The translations under genes were made by a program, and so were the position numbers. A DNA stretch of 64,000 bases from an uncultured Bacteroidales bacterium. Lineage in GTDB: Bacteria; Bacteroidota; Bacteroidia; Bacteroidales; Porphyromonadaceae. The stretch is taken from the NCBI GenBank assembly GCA_902489445.1, contig CABTZX010000004.1, positions 1 through 64,000 on the forward strand, in the 5' to 3' direction. Each line of letters begins with the position of its first letter. The first letter of the stretch is position 1. The notes beneath the pieces are model-generated. The model did not search any database. It had not been told where the DNA came from and saw nothing but the letters and a program-made list of their open reading frames with translations. Positions 18,264-26,205 of this stretch are shown one piece after another.

Positions 18264-19616
18264 ATGAAACGTGGTAATTTATCCGGTGAACAGAGGGAGA
18301 TGCGGCGGCATATTGTTCGGCTCGCACTACCGAATATCGTTTCCAATATCACGGTTCCGCTGTTATCGCTGGTCGATGTCGGCTTAGCGGGTCATCTTGA
18401 AAGCGGTAATGCGATCGGAGCAGTGGCAATTGCTTCGGGATCGCTCAATACGCTTTATTGGCTCTTTGGGTTCCTTCGGATGGGAACAACGGGCTACGTG
18501 GCACAATCGTTCGGGAGGAGCAATGTGCGGCGTATCAATCTGTATCTCGTGCGCGGGCTCTTTATGGCATTGATGTTCGGTGTGCTCCTCACCTTTGCTA
18601 CCCCTCTCGTTACAGCATTTGCCCATTTTATGGCGCAAAACGAAAGTGGCATTGGACGCGAGGCAGAAGGATACATCCACATCGCCTTGTTAGGCGCGCC
18701 CGCCGCCCTTGCGCTCTATGTACTGAACGGATGGTTTATCGGGATGCAGAACACGCGGGCTCCCATGGCAACCGCAATATTTATCAATGTGCTGAACATA
18801 GCGATCAGCTATTCGCTCGTTACCTTTGGCGGTAGGGGAGTAGATGGTCTTGCTACTGGAACCGTTGTGGCGCAATATGCGGGTGTATTGTTGCTGTGCG
18901 GAGTGGCGCTGATTAAATATCGTCGTCTGCTGCGATTTGCTCGTATAACGGATGCTTTTTCTACGGAGCACCTCGGTGAGTTCCTCGGCACCGGACGGGA
19001 TATCTTTGTGCGTTCGTTGCTGCTGAGCGCGGTAACGCTCTTTTTTACATATGCATCAGTAGGGGAGGGTGCACTCACGGTAGCAGCTAATACGGTGCTT
19101 TTGCAGCTCTTTTCACTGTTCTCCTATTTTACGGACGGGTTTGCCTATGCAGCGGAAGCACTCACGGGTCGCTATTTGGGACAAAAGAGGGAGGGCAAAC
19201 TTCGCATGATGGTTAGAATGGTATTCCGCATTGCCTTTGTGACCACTTTGGCAACAACGATGCTCTACTTCTTCCTACCTAAGCAGATTATCGGCATCTT
19301 GAGCGATAAGCCGGAAGTGATCGATACCGCGATGCGCTATGCCTATTGGGTGGCTCTGGTTCCTTTATCGGGCTTTGCCGCTTTTATTTGGGACGGCATC
19401 TTCGTGGGAGCTACCTATTCGCGCGGATTACTGTGGAGTATCGTTGCCGCATCGGCTATTTTCTTTGCGCTATACTACTCGCTACAACCGATATGGGGAA
19501 ATCACGCCATTTGGTTTGCGTTTGATATGTATCTACTGACGCGTGGCGTGATGCAGTACTTCCTGTGGAAAAGGTTCCGCCGAACTATTGAAAACGTAGA
19601 ATTTCGGCAGGCTTGA
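18264..19616 (+). CDS. MATE family efflux transporter
   Basis: A 450-residue integral membrane protein with about 12 predicted helices in two similar halves, typical of MATE/DinF exporters that use Na+ or H+ gradients to expel cationic compounds. Seen: IVRLALPNIVSNITVPLLSLVDVGLAG at the N-terminus and, in the first half, GFLRMGTTGYVAQSFGR. Substrate unknown. Its 3' end overlaps the opposing lolE-like gene by 32 bp, so the two transcripts are antisense there. Confidence 0.93.
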   Translation: MKRGNLSGEQREMRRHIVRLALPNIVSNITVPLLSLVDVGLAGHLESGNAIGAVAIASGSLNTLYWLFGFLRMGTTGYVAQSFGRSNVRRINLYLVRGLFMALMFGVLLTFATPLVTAFAHFMAQNESGIGREAEGYIHIALLGAPAALALYVLNGWFIGMQNTRAPMATAIFINVLNIAISYSLVTFGGRGVDGLATGTVVAQYAGVLLLCGVALIKYRRLLRFARITDAFSTEHLGEFLGTGRDIFVRSLLLSAVTLFFTYASVGEGALTVAANTVLLQLFSLFSYFTDGFAYAAEALTGRYLGQKREGKLRMMVRMVFRIAFVTTLATTMLYFFLPKQIIGILSDKPEVIDTAMRYAYWVALVPLSGFAAFIWDGIFVGATYSRGLLWSIVAASAIFFALYYSLQPIWGNHAIWFAFDMYLLTRGVMQYFLWKRFRRTIENVEFRQA

Positions 19617-20832
19617 TACGCGCTACTACCGCAGCCGGAAGGAAAAGCAATATAAGAACCAACAGCAAGGCGCCTACATTGGCAAGAAGCCAACTATCCC
19701 ACGCAAAGGCAAGCGGAACGTAGGAAACGTAGTATATATCGGCTTTCAAGCGGAGAAAATGACCGTAATACTGCGCCAATGCTAAGCCTGCGGTGATCAA
19801 ATTGCCCCAAATAATGCCGCGTACGACAACGCGAAGTGCCAAAATAAGATAAATACCACCCACAGTTGTGTTGGAGGCGCCGATTGCCTTCAGTACGCCC
19901 GTTGTGCGCGTTCTTCCCAAAATGAGGATAATCAGTCCGGTTGCCATCGTAAAGGCGGCTACAATCGCCATAATGGTTATTAGCAGGGCTACGTTTCCGT
20001 CCAACATATCAATCCAACGATAGACGGAAGGCATTAGCTCTTCGCTTGTGCTGATGCCCAAACGCTGCTCACCTATGTAGGGGCTGTTGCTCAGTTTGCT
20101 CACTACATCCGAAAGCACGGAATCTTTATCGGCATTCCGTTTCGTGAACAGCTCAATACGTGATATGGTGTTTTCGTTTACGCTCAGCGTTTTTTGTAGG
20201 TAGGGTAGTGGTACGATAGCAGTTTCACCGGCAGAAAGGGGGAGATTGACAATGCCGGCAACCTTGAGCTGCTTCATTACGATATTATCTGCTTCGTAAA
20301 GGTAAAAGAGAACTTTGTCGCCCGGCTTTTTGTCTAACTTGCGTGCAGCACCCAAGGAAAGCAATGCTTCATTATTGCGTATACCTAAGGTATCAAATGG
20401 CGGAATTGATCCGGAGGCGAGTAATTCATCCGTTTCGCGAAGCTCTTGGGCAGAAGAGATGCCCCAAATGGTTACGGCAGCAAAGGCACTATCGCTTTTG
20501 AGTATTCCGGTGGTTTGTAATACAGGACGGATATGCTTAATGTCGCTTGTTTCGCTCAGCATACGAAGCATCTCTTCAGACGCCTGAAGCGTGGGAACAG
20601 TACCTTCGTACGGCGATAGTACTAAGTCGCCCGTTGCCAAAGCAACTCGTTGCTTAACGGCTCGGTTAAATCCCTGAGAAACCAATAAGGTGAGCTGCAC
20701 AACGGCAAGGCACAGCGCAACGCCTGCAACCGTAAAGCCAATGAGGCGTTCTACCGAATGGCGCCCTGCAGAGCGATCGTGCATTAATCGTCGCGCCACG
20801 AAGAGCGAAAAGCGAAACGAGCTACGGCTCAT
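19585..20832 (-). CDS. LolE/LolC-type ABC transporter permease (FtsX-like)
   Basis: A 415-residue inner-membrane protein: an N-terminal transmembrane helix (about 27-52, ERLIGFTVAGVALCLAVVQL), a periplasmic MacB_PCD-like domain of about 220 residues (ALATGDLVLSPYEG onward), then three helices near 280-305, 325-350 and 380-405 forming the FtsX domain. This is the layout of lipoprotein-releasing permeases; its ATPase could be the LolD at 10560-11234. The start overlaps the end of rlmD by 11 bp, so the two genes are co-transcribed. Confidence 0.87.
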   Translation of the reverse strand: MSRSSFRFSLFVARRLMHDRSAGRHSVERLIGFTVAGVALCLAVVQLTLLVSQGFNRAVKQRVALATGDLVLSPYEGTVPTLQASEEMLRMLSETSDIKHIRPVLQTTGILKSDSAFAAVTIWGISSAQELRETDELLASGSIPPFDTLGIRNNEALLSLGAARKLDKKPGDKVLFYLYEADNIVMKQLKVAGIVNLPLSAGETAIVPLPYLQKTLSVNENTISRIELFTKRNADKDSVLSDVVSKLSNSPYIGEQRLGISTSEELMPSVYRWIDMLDGNVALLITIMAIVAAFTMATGLIILILGRTRTTGVLKAIGASNTTVGGIYLILALRVVVRGIIWGNLITAGLALAQYYGHFLRLKADIYYVSYVPLAFAWDSWLLANVGALLLVLILLFLPAAVVARIKPAEILRFQ

Positions 20833-22249
20833 GGGGTATAAAGAGCAATACGTTCTCCACGTGATGCGTCTGTGGAAACATATCTACCGGTTGCGAACGG
20901 ACAATGCGGTAGCCGTCTGCTACTAATAAAGCAGCATCTCGTGCCTGAGTGGCCGGGTTGCAACTAACATAGACAAGCTTGGCGGGATGTGCTGCAATGA
21001 TGGTTTCCACAACCGATGGATGCATACCGGCGCGGGGCGGATCAACAATAATAACATCCGGGTTCCCGTGCTCGGCAAAGAGTTCCGGAGTAAGCAAATC
21101 CTTCATATCACCGGCAAAGAAAAGCGTATTGGTTATCCCGTTTATACGGCTGTTTTCCCACGCATCTTCCACAGCTTCGGGTACATATTCAATACCGATG
21201 GCTTTACGGCACTCTCTTGCCACCCAGTTGGTTATTGTGCCGGTACCGGAATAAAGGTCATATACGATATCATCCTTTTGTGGCACGGCAAACTGCTTCA
21301 CTACGTTATAGAGTTTTAGCGTCTGCCGTGTATTCGTTTGGAAGAATGATTTGGCACCTATCTTGAAGCTTAAATCGCCTAACTGCTCGTTAATGTGATC
21401 TGCTCCGCTAAAACAATATACCGGAAGGTCGTTAAACGTGTCATTTGCTTTAGTATTGACGAGCCAAAGCAACGATTTGATTTCAGGGAAACGCTTTGCT
21501 AATGCGCTGAGCAATTGTTCTCTTGCCGCTTGGTTATCCTCGGCGAAAGCCAAAAGTAGCATAATGTCACCGGCTTGATTGCCACGGAGCATCATGGTAC
21601 GCATCATCCCATCTTGCGCCCTGAGGTTAAAATAGGGATATTGCTCCGGGTGGGGGAGGGTAAGCTCTCTAACGGCATCGCGGATACGGTTGGTCGTTTC
21701 AGTAATCAGATGGCATTCCCGTATATCCAGCACTTTATCGAAACGCCCGGGAATATGGAAGCCTAAGCCACTTTGGGGCGAAGCGTCGGGATGCTGTTCC
21801 ATTTCCTCAAAAGTCACCCATCGTTGGTTACTGAAGGTAAATTCAACCTTATTGCGGTATCGATAGGTTTCGTCTGCACCAATGATGGGTAGTTGCTCGT
21901 CTACCGATACCCCTCCGATGCGCGTCAGTGCATCCGTAACTTGTTGCTGTTTAGCTTGTAACTGAAGCGAATAGGGAATGTGCTGCCATTTGCACCCGCC
22001 ACAAGTGCCAAAATGTGGACAAACAGGCTCAATTCGTTGAGGAGATGGGATATCAACGGATAGGATACGTCCCTCCGAAAAATGCCTTTTTCTCCGAACG
22101 ATTTGTACCGTGCACACATCACCGGGAGCACCGTATGGGACAAAAAGCACTTCACCGTCCAAATGAGCTATAGATTGCCCTTCAGCTGCTATAGATTCAA
22201 TTTGTACCCCACTTACTGCGGGTAGCGGTTTCTTCTCTTTGCGAGCCAC
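20822..22249 (-). CDS. rlmD: 23S rRNA (uracil-C5)-methyltransferase, RlmD/RumA family
   Basis: SAM-dependent methyltransferase of 475 residues that makes 5-methyluridine in RNA. Domain order: TRAM (about 12-70, IAAEGQSIAHLDGEVLFVPY), Fe-S cluster cysteines C77, C83 and C86 (CPHFGTCGGC) plus a fourth in DIRECHL, SAM-binding DLYSGTGTITNW, VDPPRAGMH, and nucleophile YVSCNP. The cluster favours RlmD over a cluster-less RlmCD-type enzyme; the exact target uridine is inferred. The start codon appears to be GTG. Confidence 0.93.
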   Translation of the reverse strand: MARKEKKPLPAVSGVQIESIAAEGQSIAHLDGEVLFVPYGAPGDVCTVQIVRRKRHFSEGRILSVDIPSPQRIEPVCPHFGTCGGCKWQHIPYSLQLQAKQQQVTDALTRIGGVSVDEQLPIIGADETYRYRNKVEFTFSNQRWVTFEEMEQHPDASPQSGLGFHIPGRFDKVLDIRECHLITETTNRIRDAVRELTLPHPEQYPYFNLRAQDGMMRTMMLRGNQAGDIMLLLAFAEDNQAAREQLLSALAKRFPEIKSLLWLVNTKANDTFNDLPVYCFSGADHINEQLGDLSFKIGAKSFFQTNTRQTLKLYNVVKQFAVPQKDDIVYDLYSGTGTITNWVARECRKAIGIEYVPEAVEDAWENSRINGITNTLFFAGDMKDLLTPELFAEHGNPDVIIVDPPRAGMHPSVVETIIAAHPAKLVYVSCNPATQARDAALLVADGYRIVRSQPVDMFPQTHHVENVLLFIPHEP

Positions 22250-22264
22250 AACTATGGATTACTA

Positions 22265-23656
22265 TTATTGGTTAAGCATAGCGGCTACAATGCCCTGAGC
22301 TTCCGCAGCTAAGGATTCGGCAGCTTCTTGCGACGAAGCTTCTGTATAGAAGCGCAATATTGGCTCTGTATTGCTGGTGCGTACGTGTAGCCAACTATTG
22401 GTGAAATCGAGCTTTAATCCGTCTTCCCGATTGGCTTCGCCCAGAGCGAAATGCGCCTCCAAAGCATTATAAATTTCCGGTACTCGTTCGCGATTCGGAA
22501 GCGCGATTGTCTCCTTTGCCATATAGAGATTGGGGTAGCGGGAGCGTAATTCGCTAACGGTAACACGCTCTTTTGCCAAAAAAGTTAGGAATAAGGCTAT
22601 ACCCACCAACGCATCCCTTCCGTAGTGAAGTGCCGGATAAATGACCCCTCCATTCCCTTCGCCACCAATAATAGCGTTTGTTTCCTTCATTTTCTTTACT
22701 ACGTTCACTTCGCCCACGGCAGCAGCGGAATAGCTACCTCCGTGTTGCTCCGTTACGATGCGCAAAGCACGCGTAGAACTTAGGTTGGATACGGTCGCTC
22801 CGGCTCCTTTGCTGCTGAGGATGTAATCCGCTACGGCAACTAGCGTATATTCCTCTCCGAAGAAGTTCCCTTTTTCGTCCACAATGGCGAGGCGGTCTAC
22901 ATCCGGATCTACGGCAAAACCTACCGATGCGGCGTGCGAAGTAACACCTTCCACTAATGCATCCAGATGTTTGGGCAACGGCTCTGGATTATGCCTAAAA
23001 CGTCCATCCGGAACGGCATTGATAGGGATAATCTCTTCAACGCCCAAAGCGCGCAACAGGTAAGGAACAGCTATGCCCCCCACTGAGTTCACTGAATCAA
23101 ATGCAACGCGGAAGTTAGCTGCGTTAATCGCTTGTATATCCACTTCCGGAAGTGCCGCTATTTGCCGTACATGCTCTTCCAACCAATCGCGTTCCTCAAA
23201 GCTACCCAAATCGTCTACTTCTGCAAAGCAAAAGTCCTCATTTGAAGCACGTTTCAGCACATCGTGCCCCTCTTTGTCGGATAGAAATTCGCCTTCGTGG
23301 TTGAGCAGCTTGAGTGCGTTCCAATTCATTGGATTATGGCTTGCTGTAATGATAATACCACCTTGCGCCCCAAGTCCCGTAACTGCCATTTCGGTAGTGG
23401 GCGTGGTGGCAAGACCTATATCCGTCACATCGCATCCACACGATAGAAGGGTGCCGCTAACCACGCGGAGCAGCGCTCCGCCCGAGAGGCGAGCATCTCG
23501 CCCAATTACTATACGCGGTCGTTTAACACCTGTACTTTCTCTGATGAAAGCAGCATAAGCCGCCGTAAATTTGACGGTGGCAATGGGCGAAAGTCCTTCA
23601 TCGGAACGGCCGCCGATAGTGCCTCTGATTCCTGAAATAGAACTGATTAAAGCCAT
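22265..23656 (-). CDS. glmM: Phosphoglucosamine mutase
   Basis: Alpha-D-phosphohexomutase of 463 residues, assigned to glucosamine-6-P to glucosamine-1-P for UDP-GlcNAc synthesis. Seen: N-terminal GIRGTIGG, active-site phosphoserine ITASHNP (Ser106), metal loop DPDVDRL, sugar loop EGNGG, and phosphate-binding RTSNTEPILRFYTEA near the C-terminus. A phosphomannomutase activity cannot be excluded from sequence. The DUF4827 lipoprotein gene is 8 bp upstream, so they share a transcript. Confidence 0.9.
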   Translation of the reverse strand: MALISSISGIRGTIGGRSDEGLSPIATVKFTAAYAAFIRESTGVKRPRIVIGRDARLSGGALLRVVSGTLLSCGCDVTDIGLATTPTTEMAVTGLGAQGGIIITASHNPMNWNALKLLNHEGEFLSDKEGHDVLKRASNEDFCFAEVDDLGSFEERDWLEEHVRQIAALPEVDIQAINAANFRVAFDSVNSVGGIAVPYLLRALGVEEIIPINAVPDGRFRHNPEPLPKHLDALVEGVTSHAASVGFAVDPDVDRLAIVDEKGNFFGEEYTLVAVADYILSSKGAGATVSNLSSTRALRIVTEQHGGSYSAAAVGEVNVVKKMKETNAIIGGEGNGGVIYPALHYGRDALVGIALFLTFLAKERVTVSELRSRYPNLYMAKETIALPNRERVPEIYNALEAHFALGEANREDGLKLDFTNSWLHVRTSNTEPILRFYTEASSQEAAESLAAEAQGIVAAMLNQ

Positions 23657-23664
23657 TATTGTAT

Positions 23665-24270
23665 TTAGGGTTTACTGAATTCGTATTGTGCTTCTTGGCA
23701 ATACATGGGTGTACCTGTATTGTAAGCTACCTCCGGACCAAGCAGGAAAGGTATAATCAAACGGACACGTGCCCCATCCCCTAAAAGTGACATAGGGAAA
23801 GCAAGCCCTTCGCACATAAGTGAATTAAGCGTGTAACCCGGTGCCGAAGGCAACAAACTGTAATGAAGTGCCCCCCGATTATACGATTCTATGTAAAGGA
23901 ACTCCGTATTTTGATAGCTTCCGTCCGTAAGGTTATTGAACGGCGATAGCGGTTCTTTTTGGAACATATATCCGGCAAAACGCACTACCACTTTGGTTTT
24001 GTTCACTTCCGGACGTGCTTTACCTGCATCCAGTACCTGCATATAGAGCCCATTCGGAAAGTGGTATAGTATATTCGCTTCAAACGTAGTTTCCTCTCCG
24101 CTCGCTTCTTTTACGGTAAATCCCTCTTTGGCGATAAAATCCCGAATATAGGTTTTCTCTTCCTTGAGCAGTTGCGTTAACGATTTCACTTCGCGTTTTT
24201 TGCAACCTCCTCCGGAAAGAGCGAGTAGAACGATTAGGCAAAACGCCCCAAAAGACAGTTTACTTCTCAT
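23665..24270 (-). CDS. DUF4827-type lipoprotein
   Basis: A 201-residue predicted lipoprotein: signal segment CLIVLLALSGGGC with lipid-modified Cys23 followed by KKRE. The body begins with LKEEKTYIRDFIAKEGFTV and is beta-rich. Its length, start and place beside glmM fit the Bacteroidetes DUF4827 family, whose fold resembles FKBP-type domains; enzymatic activity is unproven. It lies 15 bp after the DHH phosphoesterase gene. Confidence 0.75.
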   Translation of the reverse strand: MRSKLSFGAFCLIVLLALSGGGCKKREVKSLTQLLKEEKTYIRDFIAKEGFTVKEASGEETTFEANILYHFPNGLYMQVLDAGKARPEVNKTKVVVRFAGYMFQKEPLSPFNNLTDGSYQNTEFLYIESYNRGALHYSLLPSAPGYTLNSLMCEGLAFPMSLLGDGARVRLIIPFLLGPEVAYNTGTPMYCQEAQYEFSKP

Positions 24271-24285
24271 AATTGGTTAGTTTGA

Positions 24286-25383
24286 TTATTGTTGTGTTGT
24301 TGTGTGAGCTTCTTCTTTAGTAATACGCGTCATTTCGTCAAGAAATAGGGAAACCGCCTCCTCCATACGTCCGGAATGGAGCTCTCCTCCGGCGGCATTC
24401 CTATGTCCTCCGCCTCCATAGCAGGTTTTACATATTTCGTTTACCGCAAAATTACCTTTGCTACGCATCGATACCTTTATACCTTCGTCCGTAGATTCCC
24501 GAAAGAAAGCGCTGCAACGTACCCTCTCTATATCAAGCGGTTTATTGACAAAGCCCTCTGTATCGCTCGGGTGAACACCGAACTGCCGTAGTTCCTCCAA
24601 GCTGAGCGTAAAGTACGCTGCCCCAAGATCCTCCCGAATAACCATATGTTCCAAGATATATCCCTCTAAGCGAAGCCGTTCCGGCTGACGGCTGTGAAAG
24701 CTTTCGTTCACGATAAAGTCCTTTTGAGCGCCTAATCGCAATAGTTGAGCAACTACCTCATACAGATCCGGATCGCTTGAGGCGTGATTGAATAGCCCCG
24801 TATCGGTAATAATGCCCCAAAGTAACTGTGTGGCAATGGATTGACGAATGGATTCGGGCAATTGGGGTAACGTTTCTCCCATAAGAACGGCAAGCACGTG
24901 GCACGTGGCGGAAGCGCGCGGTATACTCAAAAGCATATCGAATTCTTCTGTTTTCGGCTCGGGATGGTGATCAATGCATACTATCGTTCGCGCGCGTTGT
25001 GCCAAACTGAGCCGTAAGGCATCCTCCAATGTTTTGCCGATACGGCTTAATCCGTTGAAATCCAAGCAACAGATCAGATCAGCCTCCTCAATGTTTTCCA
25101 CAAGCCCTTGGGGCATAACGCCCGCTTTAACCGAACAGATCTGCTCTATTCCGTCCATTCTGCGGAGCGAACTTGGGAGCGTTCCGTCCATAGCAACCGT
25201 ACATTTTGTGCCTAACGCAGTGAGGAATGCTCTCATTGCTAAGGTACTTCCTACCGAATCGCCGTCCGGACCCTTATGCCCCAATATGAGCACGTGCCGA
25301 GCGGCACTAAGTCGCTCTAAAATACGTACCCCTTCCTCGCGCCTAAAGAGCGCACCTGTGTACTCTGCTTCGTTAACTTTCAT
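24286..25383 (-). CDS. DHH/DHHA1 phosphoesterase, NrnA-like
   Basis: About 365 residues with the DHH metal motifs GHKGPDGDSVGS (His36, Asp40, Asp42), CCLDFNGLSRIG and DHHPEP, and the DHHA1 substrate motif GGGHRNAAGG near the C-terminus. NrnA-type enzymes degrade nanoRNA and convert pAp to AMP; a cyclic-dinucleotide product hydrolase is an alternative. Another ATG is in frame at 25407, but TATCTTTG at 25396-25389 falls between the two, so I use 25383. It is followed by the DUF4827 and glmM genes. Confidence 0.88.
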   Translation of the reverse strand: MKVNEAEYTGALFRREEGVRILERLSAARHVLILGHKGPDGDSVGSTLAMRAFLTALGTKCTVAMDGTLPSSLRRMDGIEQICSVKAGVMPQGLVENIEEADLICCLDFNGLSRIGKTLEDALRLSLAQRARTIVCIDHHPEPKTEEFDMLLSIPRASATCHVLAVLMGETLPQLPESIRQSIATQLLWGIITDTGLFNHASSDPDLYEVVAQLLRLGAQKDFIVNESFHSRQPERLRLEGYILEHMVIREDLGAAYFTLSLEELRQFGVHPSDTEGFVNKPLDIERVRCSAFFRESTDEGIKVSMRSKGNFAVNEICKTCYGGGGHRNAAGGELHSGRMEEAVSLFLDEMTRITKEEAHTTTQQ

Positions 25384-25388
25384 CGGGT

Positions 25389-25396
25389 ACAAAGAT
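25389..25396 (-). promoter_or_regulatory. -7 box (TATCTTTG) before the DHH phosphoesterase
   Basis: A perfect TAnnTTTG match on the minus strand, 5 bp before the ATG at 25383. If used, the mRNA would have almost no leader. No well-spaced TTG was found. Confidence 0.4.
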
Positions 25397-25447
25397 ACCT
25401 TTTTCATCTCAATCGCTTACGTACCATACAGAACCGGAGAGGTTCTT

Positions 25448-25540
25448 CGCAATAGGTATATAAGTTTTGCGCAATAGGTATATACCTTTGAGATGAAACG
25501 TATATACCTTTCATTCGATAGGTATATAACTTTCGCCTTG
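25448..25540 (+). repeat. Array B2: four 22-bp TATATA units, overlapping the mntP 3' end
   Basis: TATATA starts at 25457, 25479, 25501 and 25523 (22-bp steps). The second unit contains TACCTTTG, a full match to the -7 box in plus orientation. The fourth unit is inside the mntP reading frame and encodes its last residues. The array occupies the gap between mntP and the DHH phosphoesterase gene, both on the minus strand. Confidence 0.94.
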
Positions 25541-26203
25541 CCCTTGTGCGCTCATGAGTAGGGTAGTGCAGGTGCTACCGGATTCGTGTTCCGGGGAGGT
25601 GTGCTCCACCACGATATTGATACCGATCAATATGAGTACGACCGCTCCCACAACTTCGGCTGCCTTGACAAAGCCCGGCCGTACCAATCCGCCCAACCAT
25701 CCGCCAATAAAGCAGATAATAAGCGTGGTGACGAAGAAAATAACCGAGTGGATAACGATGGGGGCACCCGAAAGGGAGTAGCTTAGTCCTACGGCAAAGG
25801 CATCAATCCCTACAGCAAGTGCCATCATAACGATACGCTTCACGGCAGGCATCTTTGCCTCTTCGCTTCGGGGCTCGGGTTGTTCCGCCCGATTCGTATC
25901 CTTCTTCCGCCGTTTCCTATCGCCCATAACCACTTCGTATAGCATATGTAATGCCACTAACAAGAGCAATCCGAGCGCAACCCAATGGTCGTACCGGTCA
26001 AATACGGCAGCCACCGGCGCGCCCAGCAGATAACCTCCGATCAGCAGAATTACGTTCGTCAGCGCAAAGAAGCTGCCCATTTGGAGCAACTTTCGAGTCC
26101 GATGCGTGCTTCTTATCTGAAGTCCCTCTACAATCGCAACCGCAAATACGTCAACGGATAGGGCTAAGGAAACCAAAATGCCCTGAATAATGATCTTTAT
26201 CAT
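25511..26203 (-). CDS. mntP: Manganese efflux pump MntP
   Basis: A 230-residue inner-membrane exporter of Mn2+ with six hydrophobic segments in two repeats. The conserved acidic helices are ALSVDVFAVAIVEG (near 15) and AVGIDAFAVGLSYSL (near 135). A hydrophilic loop rich in Lys, Arg and Glu sits between the halves (about 94-125). The C-terminal tail is long, and its last seven residues (ESYIPIE) are encoded by repeat array B2. No yybP-ykoY riboswitch is present; only 2 bp separate it from the next gene, so it is expressed from upstream. Confidence 0.92.
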   Translation of the reverse strand: MIKIIIQGILVSLALSVDVFAVAIVEGLQIRSTHRTRKLLQMGSFFALTNVILLIGGYLLGAPVAAVFDRYDHWVALGLLLLVALHMLYEVVMGDRKRRKKDTNRAEQPEPRSEEAKMPAVKRIVMMALAVGIDAFAVGLSYSLSGAPIVIHSVIFFVTTLIICFIGGWLGGLVRPGFVKAAEVVGAVVLILIGINIVVEHTSPEHESGSTCTTLLMSAQGQGESYIPIE

Positions 26204-26205
26204 AG

